Under the pieces are notes generated by a model that saw nothing but the letters and a program-made list of their open reading frames with translations, did no database searches and had not been told where the DNA came from. 64,000 nucleotides of DNA from Gordonia amarae NBRC 15530 (GTDB lineage: Bacteria; Actinomycetota; Actinomycetes; Mycobacteriales; Mycobacteriaceae): NCBI RefSeq assembly GCF_000241345.1, contig NZ_BAED01000026.1, forward strand, positions 31,755 through 95,754, read 5' to 3'. Both the position numbers and the translations under genes were made by a program. The first letter of the stretch is position 1. Each line of letters begins with the position of its first letter. Below, one piece after another: positions 8,607 through 17,235 of this stretch.

Positions 8607-8639
8607 TTTGCTAGCAAATGCAAGCGCTCTGCTAGCAAT
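8607..8639. promoter_or_regulatory. candidate operator with TTTGCTAGCAAA palindrome upstream of the second HBHA-like gene
   Basis: A perfect 12-bp palindrome TTTGCTAGCAAA (8607-8618) runs into ATGCAAGC, and TGCTAGCAATG follows at 8630. The core GCTAGCAAATGCAAGC matches 5294-5309 ahead of the XRE-hbhA operon. It is a probable binding site of the same regulator. Confidence 0.5.
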
Positions 8640-8649
8640 GTGGCTGACC

Positions 8650-9540
8650 TCACCGTTTGGACGTGGAGGGGGCTGCGCCATAGGCGTAGAAACCGCGGCC
8701 GGATTTCTTACCCAGCCGGCCGGCGTCCACCATGCGCAACAGCAGCGGCGGCGGCGCGTACAGCGGTTCCCGGAATTCCTCGTACATCTTGTCGGCGATG
8801 GCCTTGATGGTGTCCAGGCCCACCAGGTCGGCCACCTTCAGCGGACCCATCGGGTGCGCACAACCGAGCGTCATCCCCTTGTCGATGTCGTCGACCGAGG
8901 CAAATCCGCTCTCCGCCATACGGATTGCCGACAGCAGATAGGGAACGAGCAGCGCGTTGACGATGTATCCGGACCGATCATCGGACCGCACGACCTGCTT
9001 GCCCAGCACGTCATGGGCGAAAGCTTCTGCGCGCGAGGAGGTCTCGGAGGTGGTGAGCATGGTGCCCACCAGCTCGACCAGCGGCAGCACGGGCACCGGG
9101 TGGAAGAAGTGCATCCCGATCACGCGGCCCGGGTCGGCGGTTGCCATGCCCAGCTTGAGAATCGGGATGGACGACGAACTCGACGCCAGCACGGCGCCGG
9201 GATCGGTCACGATCGCGTCGAGCGTGGTGAACAGGCCGGTCTTGACGTCCTCGTCCTCGACGACGGCCTCGACGACGAGCTGCCGGTCGGCGAAGTCGTC
9301 GAGCTCGGAGGTGAACGTCAGCCGCCACGACGCCTGGTCGCGTTCGCGTTCGGTGAGTTTGCCGCTGGAGACCCCGCGGTCGAGTGACCCCAGAACCCGG
9401 GTCCGGGCAGCGGCGGCGAGTTCGGGGGTGGTCTCGTACACCAGGACGTCGGTGCCCGCCCGGACGCAGACCTCGGCGATTCCGGCGCCCATCTGGCCGG
9501 CGCCGACCACACCGACCCTGCTGATCGCCTCGGGTGTCAC
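8650..9540 (-). CDS. fadB2: 3-hydroxybutyryl-CoA dehydrogenase FadB2
   Basis: 296 residues; NAD(P)-dependent oxidation of (S)-3-hydroxyacyl-CoA in beta-oxidation or butyrate metabolism. The N-terminal Rossmann motif is VGVVGAGQMGAGIAEV, the 3HCDH NAD-domain signature follows, with catalytic histidine in GMHFFHPVPVLPLVE, and the C-terminal domain contains GYIVNALLVPYL and GCAHPMGPLKVADLVGLD. Start is GTG at 9540 with GAGGAG 5 nt upstream. It lies downstream of isocitrate lyase on the same strand, as in mycobacteria, but a hairpin at 9623-9659 separates them. Confidence 0.93.
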   Translation of the reverse strand: MTPEAISRVGVVGAGQMGAGIAEVCVRAGTDVLVYETTPELAAAARTRVLGSLDRGVSSGKLTERERDQASWRLTFTSELDDFADRQLVVEAVVEDEDVKTGLFTTLDAIVTDPGAVLASSSSSIPILKLGMATADPGRVIGMHFFHPVPVLPLVELVGTMLTTSETSSRAEAFAHDVLGKQVVRSDDRSGYIVNALLVPYLLSAIRMAESGFASVDDIDKGMTLGCAHPMGPLKVADLVGLDTIKAIADKMYEEFREPLYAPPPLLLRMVDAGRLGKKSGRGFYAYGAAPSTSKR

Positions 9541-9622
9541 GCTTGCTCCTCGCTGAATCTTTACGGGCAGACGGGACTTGCCGATGCCCGCACCGCCGCG
9601 GGACAGGCGGCGGATATGACAG

Positions 9623-9659
9623 CGCCGGGGTGGGCGGGAAGCTCCCGCCCGCCCCGGCG
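9623..9659. terminator. terminator hairpin between aceA and fadB2
   Basis: A 17-bp stem (CGCCGGGGTGGGCGGGA against its complement, one G-T pair) with a 3-nt loop lies 115 bp downstream of the aceA stop and 83 bp upstream of fadB2. It should end most aceA transcripts, so fadB2 probably has its own promoter. Confidence 0.75.
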
Positions 9660-9773
9660 TGTCAGCTAGGCGTCACGCCGCGATCGGTAGGCATTCGACC
9701 TCGACGCGACGTCGGCAGTACTGATCGGAAGTGCCGCAAGGCAATTCCGGTCGGCAGTTCTGGTCGGCAATTC

Positions 9774-11066
9774 CTAGTGGAACTGGCCCTCTTCGGTCGA
9801 GCCCTTGAGTGCGGCGGTCGAGGTGTTGGGATCGACGGTGGTGGCGATCCGGTCGAAGTAGCCGGCGCCGACCTCACGCTGGTGCTTGGTGGCGGTGTAG
9901 CCACGGCTCTCGGCGGCGAACTCGCGCTCCTGCAGGTCGACGTATGCCTTCATCTGCTCGCGGGCGTAGCCGTAGGCCAGGTCGAACATCGAGTAGTTGA
10001 GGGCGTGGAAGCCGGCCAGGGTGATGAACTGGAACTTGAAGCCCATCGCGCCGAGCTCGTTCTGGAACTTGGCGATGGTGGCATCGTCCAGGTGCTGCTT
10101 CCAGTTGAACGACGGCGAGCAGTTGTAGGCCAGGAGCTGGTCCGGGTACTCGGCCTTGACGGCCTCGGCGAACTGCTTGGCGAGCTCCAGGTCGGGCTTG
10201 CCGGTCTCCATCCAGATCAGGTCGGCGTAGGGAGCGTAGGCCTTCGCACGGGCGATGCAGGGCTCGATGCCGTTCTTGATGCCGTAGAAGCCCTCGGAGG
10301 TGCGGGTGCCGTCGAGGAACGGACGGTCACGCTCGTCGACATCGGAGGTCAGCAGGGTCGCGGCCTCGGCGTCGGTACGGGCGACGACGACGGTGGGGGT
10401 GTTGGCGACGTCGGCGGCCAGACGGGCCGAGGTCAGGGTGCGGATGTGCTGCTGGGTGGGGATCAGCACCTTGCCACCGAGGTGGCCGCACTTCTTCTCC
10501 GAGGCCAGCTGGTCTTCCCAGTGGGTGCCCGCGGCGCCGGCCTTGATCATGGCCTTCTGCAGCTCGTAGACGTTGAGGGCGCCACCGAAGCCGGCCTCGC
10601 CGTCGGCGACGATCGGAACGACCCAGTTGTCGACCGAGGTGTCACCCTCGACGCGGGCGATCTCGTCGGCGCGCAGCAGGGCGTTGTTGATGCGCTGGAC
10701 GACGCTCGGCACCGAGTTGGCCGGGTACAGCGACTGGTCGGGGTAGGTGTGGCCCGAGAGGTTGGCGTCGCCGGCGACCTGCCAGCCGGAGAGGTAGATG
10801 GCCTTCAGGCCGGCGCGCACCTGCTGCACGGCCATGTTGCCGGTGAGGGCGCCCAGGGCGTTGATGTAGCTGTCGTCGCCCTTGGTGACACCCTCCCAGA
10901 GGATCTCGGCACCGCGGCGAGCGAGGGTGTGCTCCTCGATGACGTTGCCCTGCAGCTCGGCGACCTGCTCGGCGCTGTAGTCGCGCGTGATGCCCGCCCA
11001 CCGGGGGTTGGTGTCCCAGTCCTGCTGGATTTCCGCGGCTGTGCGGGGCTTTCCGACGTTGCTCAT
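9774..11066 (-). CDS. aceA: isocitrate lyase
   Basis: 430 residues. Cleaves isocitrate to glyoxylate and succinate, the entry step of the glyoxylate shunt required for growth on acetate and fatty acids. The active-site signature [17 protein letters not shown] is present with the catalytic cysteine at about residue 193, along with the metal-binding [10 protein letters not shown] region and the C-terminal lid [11 protein letters not shown]. Length matches the short ICL1 class. Start ATG at 11066. It is divergent from ramB, and the 390-bp gap holds TTTGCRAA-type sites that fit RamB control. Confidence 0.97.
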   Translation of the reverse strand: MSNVGKPRTAAEIQQDWDTNPRWAGITRDYSAEQVAELQGNVIEEHTLARRGAEILWEGVTKGDDSYINALGALTGNMAVQQVRAGLKAIYLSGWQVAGDANLSGHTYPDQSLYPANSVPSVVQRINNALLRADEIARVEGDTSVDNWVVPIVADGEAGFGGALNVYELQKAMIKAGAAGTHWEDQLASEKKCGHLGGKVLIPTQQHIRTLTSARLAADVANTPTVVVARTDAEAATLLTSDVDERDRPFLDGTRTSEGFYGIKNGIEPCIARAKAYAPYADLIWMETGKPDLELAKQFAEAVKAEYPDQLLAYNCSPSFNWKQHLDDATIAKFQNELGAMGFKFQFITLAGFHALNYSMFDLAYGYAREQMKAYVDLQEREFAAESRGYTATKHQREVGAGYFDRIATTVDPNTSTAALKGSTEEGQFH

Positions 11067-11456
11067 TGCCTACTTCGCTTTCTCAATGTCCTGCGATCGA
11101 CTCTCGCGAGCCGCTTGCCTGAGGAGACGGCCGGCGCAGCACCGTCGGTTCGATTTGCGAATCGTCGGTGGGGTGCCGGTGGTGTCTGGAAAGAGGTTGC
11201 CACAATGAAAACTCGCAGGTCAAACACCTGATGGATGCGAATCGGAGCCATAGTCAGGATATTTTTTGCAAAGTTTGCGAAACTGAGGATGTGAAACTGA
11301 CAGCCCGGGCAATAAAAAAGTACGCGCGTACTGGGATTTTGCCGACCTGCACCACCCCGGGGTGGGGACCCGGTTCTTACCGTGCGGTAACCCCGGCACC
11401 GCACTCAGCGCACCGAACCTGTGAGCGGATTCACACGGCCGGGCGGGGCTGATCCG
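11067..11456. promoter_or_regulatory. aceA-ramB divergent control region
   Basis: The 390-bp gap has no gene and is AT-richer than its flanks. TTTGCAAA at 11266-11273 and TTTGCGAA at 11275-11282 stand in tandem, and a third TTTGCGAA lies at 11154-11161, closer to aceA. In Corynebacterium and mycobacteria RamB binds sites with a TTTGCAAA-like core near glyoxylate-shunt genes, so these are the best operator candidates. A T-run at 11263-11268 adjoins the tandem pair. Confidence 0.65.
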
Positions 11457-12920
11457 ATGGCCAGGACCACACCGGGCCCCGGCAGAAGCACGGGCAAGGC
11501 CACCGGGCAGCGCCCGTTCGTGGGCGCACGCCTGCGCCGGCTCCGGTCCGAACAAGGACTGTCCCAGATCGCGCTGGCCGCAGCCCTCGGCATCTCACCG
11601 TCGTACCTCAACCAGATCGAGCACGACGCCCGGCCGATGACGGCCAAGGTGCTGGCCAAGATCACCGAACGGTTCGGCATCGACGACGGCTTCTTCGATG
11701 CGCAAGACGACATGCGCCTGATCGCCGAACTGCGCGAGGCCCTCTTCGACGACGACGTCGACGCCCCCGCCGAGGCCACCGAGGCACAGGCGATCAGCAG
11801 CCTCGTCGCCTCGCATCCGGCGATGGCGCAGGCCATGGTCAACCTGCACCGGCGCTACCGCATCGCCACCGATCAGCTCGCCGCGGCCACCGACGAACGC
11901 GGCGACCGCAGCATGCGCGGCTCCATCACCGCCCCGCACGAGGAGGTGCGCGACTACTTCTATCAGCGGCGCAACTACATCCACGAGCTCGACGTCGCGG
12001 CCGAGGAGATGACCAGCCGGATGCGCATGCACTCGGCCGATATCCGCCGCGGGATCGCCCAGCGCCTGAGCGACGTGCACGGCGTCACCATCGTCAGCCG
12101 CGTCGACATGGGCGACCACGTGCTGCACACCTTCGACCCCCAGACCCGCAGGCTCGACATCTCCAACACGCTCTCGGCCGGCCAGCGCACCTTCCGGCTC
12201 GCCACCGAATTGGCCTACCTGGAGTTCGGCGACCTCCTCGAGCGCCTCGTCGCCGAGGGCACCTTCTCCGACGACACCTCACGCACCCTCGCGCTGACCG
12301 GCCTGGCCAGCTACTTCGCCGCCGCGGCGATCCTGCCGTACAGCCAGTTCCACGGCGCGGCCGAGGACTTCCGCTACGACGTCGAGCGGCTGTCGGCGTT
12401 CTACTCGGTGTCGTTCGAGACGATCTGCCATCGCCTGTCGACGCTGCAGCGCCCCAATCTGCGTGGCATCCCGTTCTCGTTCGTCCGGGTCGACCGGGCG
12501 GGCAACATGTCGAAACGGCAGTCGGCCACCGGCTTCCACTTCTCCTCCAGCGGCGGCACCTGCCCGCTGTGGGCGGTGTACGAGACCTTCGCCTCACCCG
12601 GCAAGATCCTCACCCAGATCGCCGAGATGCCCGACGGCCGCGACTACTTCTGGGTCTCGCGCACCGTCGAGCGCCGCGCGGCCCGCTACGGCCAGCCCGG
12701 CAAGACGTTCGCGATCGGCCTCGGCTGTGAACTGCGCCACGCGGCACGCGTCATCTACTCCGACGGCCTCGAGATCGGCCCGCAGGCCAGCATCACCCCC
12801 ATCGGCGCGGGCTGCCGCGTCTGCGAACGAGTCAACTGCACCCAGCGCGCCTTCCCGCCGCTCGGCGCGATGCTGCGCGTCCACGAACACCGCAGCAGCG
12901 TCTCCCCCTACATGAACTGA
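11457..12920 (+). CDS. ramB: RamB-type regulator of acetate/glyoxylate metabolism
   Basis: 487 residues from the ATG at 11457 (MARTTPGPG); a GTG at 11421 would add 12 residues. An XRE helix-turn-helix lies at about 20-75 (LRRLRSEQGLSQIALAAALG, GISPSYLNQIE), followed by an IrrE/DUF955-like middle region (ATELAYLEFGDLLERL, with no intact HExxH zinc motif) and a DUF2083 C-terminal domain rich in conserved cysteines (GCRVCERVNCTQRAFPP), the usual order of the short-chain fatty-acyl regulator family. It lies divergent from isocitrate lyase, as in M. tuberculosis. It likely represses aceA and itself during growth on sugars. Confidence 0.92.
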   Translation: MARTTPGPGRSTGKATGQRPFVGARLRRLRSEQGLSQIALAAALGISPSYLNQIEHDARPMTAKVLAKITERFGIDDGFFDAQDDMRLIAELREALFDDDVDAPAEATEAQAISSLVASHPAMAQAMVNLHRRYRIATDQLAAATDERGDRSMRGSITAPHEEVRDYFYQRRNYIHELDVAAEEMTSRMRMHSADIRRGIAQRLSDVHGVTIVSRVDMGDHVLHTFDPQTRRLDISNTLSAGQRTFRLATELAYLEFGDLLERLVAEGTFSDDTSRTLALTGLASYFAAAAILPYSQFHGAAEDFRYDVERLSAFYSVSFETICHRLSTLQRPNLRGIPFSFVRVDRAGNMSKRQSATGFHFSSSGGTCPLWAVYETFASPGKILTQIAEMPDGRDYFWVSRTVERRAARYGQPGKTFAIGLGCELRHAARVIYSDGLEIGPQASITPIGAGCRVCERVNCTQRAFPPLGAMLRVHEHRSSVSPYMN

Positions 12921-12943
12921 CCCGTCTTCGTTGCCTTCCTTCG

Positions 12944-12992
12944 CCGGTTGAGGTGTGAGGAGCGCGAGCGACGAGCCTCGAAACCCCGTGAG
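12944..12992 (+). repeat. intergenic repeat, copy 1 (GGTTGAGG...CGAAACCCC)
   Basis: CCGGTTGAGGTGTGAGGAGC, then GCGAGCGACGAGCCTCGAAA and CCCCGTGAG. The same unit recurs at 14536-14695, 50536-50638 and 52738-52780, always just downstream of a stop codon. This copy sits 24 bp after ramB. Confidence 0.85.
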
Positions 12993-13130
12993 CCGACAAT
13001 GTCCCAGCCCGGCCATCGTCACAGCTTTGTAACCCGCGACCCGATCCCACCACCTGTAGAGATCCACACCAATAAAATCCGGCTTCACGCCACCTCATCT
13101 TTCGCGTGGCATCACTGGAACGGAGGCCGG

Positions 13131-14543
13131 ATGCGGCGCAGGTCGGGACGACTTCTGCAATCGGGGTCGGTGCGTGCCGCGGGAGTGTTCATCGCCGCGT
13201 CGGCACTGTGGGCTTCGACGGCCGTCACCGCGTCGGCGGTCCCGCCCAATATGCGCCCGGTCCCCGAACACGTCACCAAGACCATCGATTCGGTGGTCCC
13301 GCCCGCACCGTATCCACGGCTCACGACGATCCCCGACCGGGCGAAGGCCCCCGGCTATCCGCACAGCGTCCAGGAACTGCGGGCCGCGATCCTGCCGGCA
13401 CCGGTGGGCGACACGTTCTTCGACGTGTGGCCCAAGAATCTGTCGGGCAAGAAGCCCGGCACCATCCTGCGCTCCCGCGACGTCACCGGTGTCACGGCAC
13501 CGCTGGTGACGGTGCCCATCCGCTACGCCCGTCAGCTCAAGTTCGTCAGCACCGACGCCCTGGGGCAGCCGTCGTTCGGCACGGCCACCATCATCACGCC
13601 CCGCGCCCGCTGGACCGGTCGCGGGTCCCGCCCGATCCTCATCAACAATCTGCCCATCGATTCGATGGGCACCAAGTGCACGTCGGGGTACACCCTGGCG
13701 CACGGTTTCAGCGGCGACACCAACACCACGGACTTCTTTCCGCCCACCACCCAGTTGGCGCTGCATCGCGGCTACGCGGTGATCGTCCCCGACCATGAGG
13801 GCCCGCGGATGGCCTACGCCGAACCGACCACGGCCGGGCACATCGTCCTCGACTCGGTCCGGGCCGTATCCAACTACGACACAAAGACTTTCGGTGAATC
13901 GAAGGTGGGGATGACCGGCTACTCGGGTGGGGCGATCGCCACCAAGGGAGCCACCAAACTCGCCGCCGACTACGCGCCCGACGTCGCTCCGCGCCTGGTG
14001 GGCGCGGCCCTGGGCGGTGTCCCCGCCGACTACCGGATCCTGACCGCGAGCATGAACGCCAACCTGGCGACGGGCCTGTTCCACGAGGCCATGTTCGGGG
14101 TGGCCCGCGAACGCCCCGAACTGCTCACCCTCGCCAACAACGCTGCCCGATGGCTGGTCACCTCACCCCTCAAGGACGGCTGCGCGACGTGGGGAATCCT
14201 GGGCGGGCTGACATTAATGCCGTCGCAGCTGCTGTCGAATGACAACGATCCGTTCAATTCCCCTGTTGCCCAACGTATCTACCGGCTCACCCAGATGGCC
14301 GACAAGAAGTCGGTGGTGCCGCTCTACATCTACCAGGGCGCCCAGGAGTTCTGGATCCCGCCGACCGGCACCCGCAACCTGTTCGCCGAACAGTGCCGCC
14401 TCGGCGCCAATGTCACCTACCGTGAGGTCCCCGGCGAACATTTCCTCGCGACGGTCACCGGCTACCCCGACGCCCTCACCTGGCTGGACAACCGCCTCCA
14501 GGGCAAGCCCGCCCCCAATAACTGCCACAGCCTCCCCGGTTGA
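13131..14543 (+). CDS. secreted lipase, LIP family
   Basis: 470 residues from the ATG at 13131, which has CGGAGG 4 nt upstream. Residues 1-36 form a signal peptide (RRRSGR, hydrophobic core, then AVTASA before cleavage). The body matches the secretory lipase (LIP, PF03583) family of Candida and actinobacteria: ILINNLPIDSMG, VIVPDHEGPRMAYAEP, the nucleophile elbow GYSGGA with Ser265 and a C-terminal region with PGEHF for the histidine. Two cysteine pairs are likely disulfides. Predicted to hydrolyse triacylglycerols outside the cell. It is paralogous to the 470-residue protein at 15413. Confidence 0.88.
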   Translation: MRRRSGRLLQSGSVRAAGVFIAASALWASTAVTASAVPPNMRPVPEHVTKTIDSVVPPAPYPRLTTIPDRAKAPGYPHSVQELRAAILPAPVGDTFFDVWPKNLSGKKPGTILRSRDVTGVTAPLVTVPIRYARQLKFVSTDALGQPSFGTATIITPRARWTGRGSRPILINNLPIDSMGTKCTSGYTLAHGFSGDTNTTDFFPPTTQLALHRGYAVIVPDHEGPRMAYAEPTTAGHIVLDSVRAVSNYDTKTFGESKVGMTGYSGGAIATKGATKLAADYAPDVAPRLVGAALGGVPADYRILTASMNANLATGLFHEAMFGVARERPELLTLANNAARWLVTSPLKDGCATWGILGGLTLMPSQLLSNDNDPFNSPVAQRIYRLTQMADKKSVVPLYIYQGAQEFWIPPTGTRNLFAEQCRLGANVTYREVPGEHFLATVTGYPDALTWLDNRLQGKPAPNNCHSLPG

Positions 14544-14695
14544 GGTGTGAGGAGCGCAAGCGACGAACCCCCTGCGCCGGTTGAGGCGCGAGGAGCGCAA
14601 GCGACGAACCCCCTGCGCCGGTTGAGGCGCGAGGAGCGCAAGCGACGAGCCTCGAAACCCCGTGAGAGAACAATGTCGTCGGGGTTCCGAGGCTC
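14536..14695 (+). repeat. intergenic repeat, copy 2, two truncated 41-bp units plus one full unit with inverted arm
   Basis: Units start at 14536, 14577 and 14618 (period 41). The first two stop at GACGAACCCCCTGCG, while the third continues to GAGCCTCGAAACCCCG. An inverted arm, CGGGGTTCCGAGGCTCG, follows at 14679-14695 and can pair with 14646-14662. It overlaps the last codons of the lipase gene and may also act as its terminator. Confidence 0.85.
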
Positions 14696-14724
14696 GTGCC
14701 ACGGTTGTTGTGCCGGCAGGCCGG

Positions 14725-15138
14725 TCAGTACCGGGGCCGGGTGGTGCAGCCCCACACGATGGTGCGCCCGCCACGTGCCTCGCGCCTGGCCAGTTGCTCG
14801 GCCCGGAAGCGGGTCGGCGCGTACGCGTAACCCCACCGGCGGGTGTACGGATTCTGGGCCGCCGCACCGCAGTTGTTGTCCATGGTGACGGCCCACTTGC
14901 AGTCGTACGCGCGGCACTTGCGGATCGCGGCGCGGCGGGCCGAGGCGACCGTCGGATAGTCGACGGCCACCGCGGCGTTGCCGGTGCGCATGGAGATGGC
15001 GATGGCGCCGTACCAGTGGCCCGGACGTGCGTCGGCCTCGCCCGGCGCGGCGGCGATCAGGCCGGTTGCCGCCATCCCGACGGCCATGGTCGCGAGCCCT
15101 GCCCGCACCGCCGCTGACTTGCGTCGAAGAAGATTCAT
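14725..15138 (-). CDS. secreted DUF4189 protein
   Basis: 137 residues from the ATG at 15138 (MNLLRRKSAAVRAG). It has a signal peptide to about residue 38 (GLIAAAPGEADA), then a DUF4189 domain: WYGAIAISMRTGNAAVAVDYP, a repeat-like AARRAAIRKCRAYDCKW with two cysteines, NNCGAAAQNP and a final cysteine in VWGCTT. DUF4189 proteins are small exported proteins with two disulfides and no proven activity. It is antiparallel between two paralogous lipase genes. A second DUF4189 protein lies at 19174-19590. Confidence 0.85.
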   Translation of the reverse strand: MNLLRRKSAAVRAGLATMAVGMAATGLIAAAPGEADARPGHWYGAIAISMRTGNAAVAVDYPTVASARRAAIRKCRAYDCKWAVTMDNNCGAAAQNPYTRRWGYAYAPTRFRAEQLARREARGGRTIVWGCTTRPRY

Positions 15139-15412
15139 TTCGTTAGCCTTCCGAGCAAAGGAGTGGACCCGTCGACCATAGGCACGGTGTACTGCGGTTT
15201 TGAAGGACGGCCCGCGCCCGTTCCCCCGGTCGAACGACACCGGTGCGCGCTCGTGTCATTCACCCGATCGATATCACGTGAGTCCGGCTACTCCGGCAGA
15301 CCGGACACCCCGCCACGGCATTGTCCCGGGGTCGCCGGATCACGGAGCCCGATCAGGGGAACGGTGGCCGTTCCCGGGACAGCGGTTCCCGACCGTCGTA
15401 GGGTCTGCCGAT

Positions 15413-16825
15413 ATGGTGGTTCGCTTCACGCGAGGGTCACGCACACCGGACAACCGCGGCCGGTGGCTCGCCGCGGTCTCGGCCGTGGCGACCGCGACGG
15501 TTGTGGGCCTGGCGGGGGCGGGTCCGGCGGGAGCCGAGCCGTTCAATGTGATGGCGATCCCCGAGCAGATCCCGCGCGCGATCGACGGCACCATCCCCGC
15601 GCCGCCGTATCCCAGGCTCACGACCATTCCGCAACGCGCGGTGACACCCGGGATGAGCCACCGCGTGCAGGAACTGCGCGAGGCCACACTGCCGAGCCCG
15701 ACGGGCGACCCGTTCTTCGACCGCTGGTCACCGGCGCTTGGCTCGATGACGCCGGGACAGTTGATCGCCTCCCGCGACGTCACCCGCACCGCCGTGCAGG
15801 AGGCCATCGTGCCGATCCGGTCGGCACGTCAGGTCAAGTTCGCGACCCGGGATGCGACGGGCCGCCCGTCGTTCGGCACCGCGACGGTCCTGGTGCCGCG
15901 TAAGGCGTGGACGGGCGGCGGGCCGCGCCCGATCGTCGTCAACAACATCCCGATCGACGCCCTCGGCGCGGCCTGCACGCCGGGTGTCACCCTGGCCGGC
16001 GGCATCAGCCCGGCCACCAATCCGACCGATTACCTACCGCCCACAACGCAACTCGCCCTCGACCGCGGTTATACCGTGCTGATCCCCGACCATCAGGGCC
16101 CGCGCATGGCCTATGCCGAACCGACGGTCGCCGGGCACATCATCCTCGACTCGATCCGCGCGATCTCCACCTACGACGCGGATGCTTTCGGCCACAGCAG
16201 GATCGGCATGTTCGGCTATTCGGGCGGCGCCATCGCCACCAAAGGCGCCGCCCTGTTGACGAAAACGTATGCCCCCGAACTGAGCTCACGCATCGTAGGG
16301 GCGGCGTTCGGCGGTGTGCCCGCCGACTTCCAGATGCTGGCGGGCAGCATGAACGCCAACCTCGCCACCGGCCTGTTTCACGCCGCCCTGTTCGGCATCT
16401 CCCGCGAACGCCCCGAACTGCTGCCGCTGGCCAACCATCTCGCCCAGTGGCTGGCCACCTCCCCGCTGAAGAACGCCTGCTCCATCCCGGCGATCCTGCT
16501 GGGTGCCACCTTCTGGCCGGCGCAACTGCTGTCCAATGTGGCGGACCCGTTCCACTCGCCCACCGCCCGCGAGATCTATCGGATCACCAAGATGCAGGGC
16601 ATGAAATCGTCGGTGCCGCTGTACATCTACAACGGCGCCCAGGAGTTCTGGATCCCCGCGGCCGGTGCCCGCAATCTGTTCCGCGACCAATGCCGCCTCG
16701 GCGCCAACGCCACCTACCGCGAGGTCTTCGGCGAACACATCATCGCGATGGCCACCGGCTATCCCGAGGCCATGACCTGGCTCGACGCCCGGCTCAAAGG
16801 CCACCCCGCCCACAGCACGTGCTGA
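15413..16825 (+). CDS. secreted lipase, LIP family (paralogue)
   Basis: 470 residues, the same length as the lipase at 13131 and clearly its paralogue (shared blocks PPTTQLAL, GPRMAYAEPT, GYSGGAIATKGA, NANLATGLFH, AQEFWIP). A signal peptide with core AAVSAVATATVVGLAGAG ends near AGA. The nucleophile is Ser270 in FGYSGGA, and GEHI near the C-terminus holds the likely histidine. The ATG at 15413 has TAGGG 9 nt upstream; in-frame sequence back to 15200 is not supported by a ribosome site. Probably an extracellular lipase or esterase. Confidence 0.88.
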   Translation: MVVRFTRGSRTPDNRGRWLAAVSAVATATVVGLAGAGPAGAEPFNVMAIPEQIPRAIDGTIPAPPYPRLTTIPQRAVTPGMSHRVQELREATLPSPTGDPFFDRWSPALGSMTPGQLIASRDVTRTAVQEAIVPIRSARQVKFATRDATGRPSFGTATVLVPRKAWTGGGPRPIVVNNIPIDALGAACTPGVTLAGGISPATNPTDYLPPTTQLALDRGYTVLIPDHQGPRMAYAEPTVAGHIILDSIRAISTYDADAFGHSRIGMFGYSGGAIATKGAALLTKTYAPELSSRIVGAAFGGVPADFQMLAGSMNANLATGLFHAALFGISRERPELLPLANHLAQWLATSPLKNACSIPAILLGATFWPAQLLSNVADPFHSPTAREIYRITKMQGMKSSVPLYIYNGAQEFWIPAAGARNLFRDQCRLGANATYREVFGEHIIAMATGYPEAMTWLDARLKGHPAHSTC

Positions 16826-16935
16826 CCACCTCCTTGATCCCCGAGGCCGAAACGACGAAGGAGCAAGGATCACGAGGGGCCGGCGAGCCCACGGCAGTCG
16901 ACGTGTTGAAGGTGGCTGATCAGGGAACTCCGCAC

Positions 16936-17127
16936 CTATAGGCCCTCCTCCTTCCACAGTCGGTGCACCGTCTTCTTGGTCACCGCCGCATCCGTCTCCA
17001 ACGATTCCGGCTTGTCAGCCTCGCCGCTGTCGTCGGTTGTCAGATCCGCCCGCTCGGCCACCCTGGGCAGACCCGGCGTACGCGCGTCGCCCCAAACGAC
17101 GACGGAGCCTGCGACCTCATGTGTTTG
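16936..17127 (-). pseudogene. possible coding remnant with no start codon
   Basis: The 410-bp gap between the second lipase and the HNH gene holds a minus-strand frame open from a TGA at 17128-17130 to a TAG at 16936 with strong G/C at third positions. It reads HEVAGSVVVWGDARTPG, then PRVAERADLTTDDSGEAD and ends VTKKTVHRLWKEEGL. The ending resembles a helix-turn-helix or recombinase-type tail, but there is no start codon and no recognised family. It may be the 3' end of a lost gene. The rest of the gap shows nothing clear. Confidence 0.3.
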
Positions 17128-17235
17128 TCAGACCCCTCTGTTACTGTGTTCACACCACCCTCGCCCATCTCATCAAGAGGTGTAAATCATTGAGCGGGAA
17201 CACCTTCAGCAGAACAAACCGTTGCCATAGATCAA

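Noticed and set aside
16826..16900. Possible terminator after the second lipase (GATCC-containing arms)
   Set aside because: Arms pair poorly with several mismatches; not convincing as a hairpin.
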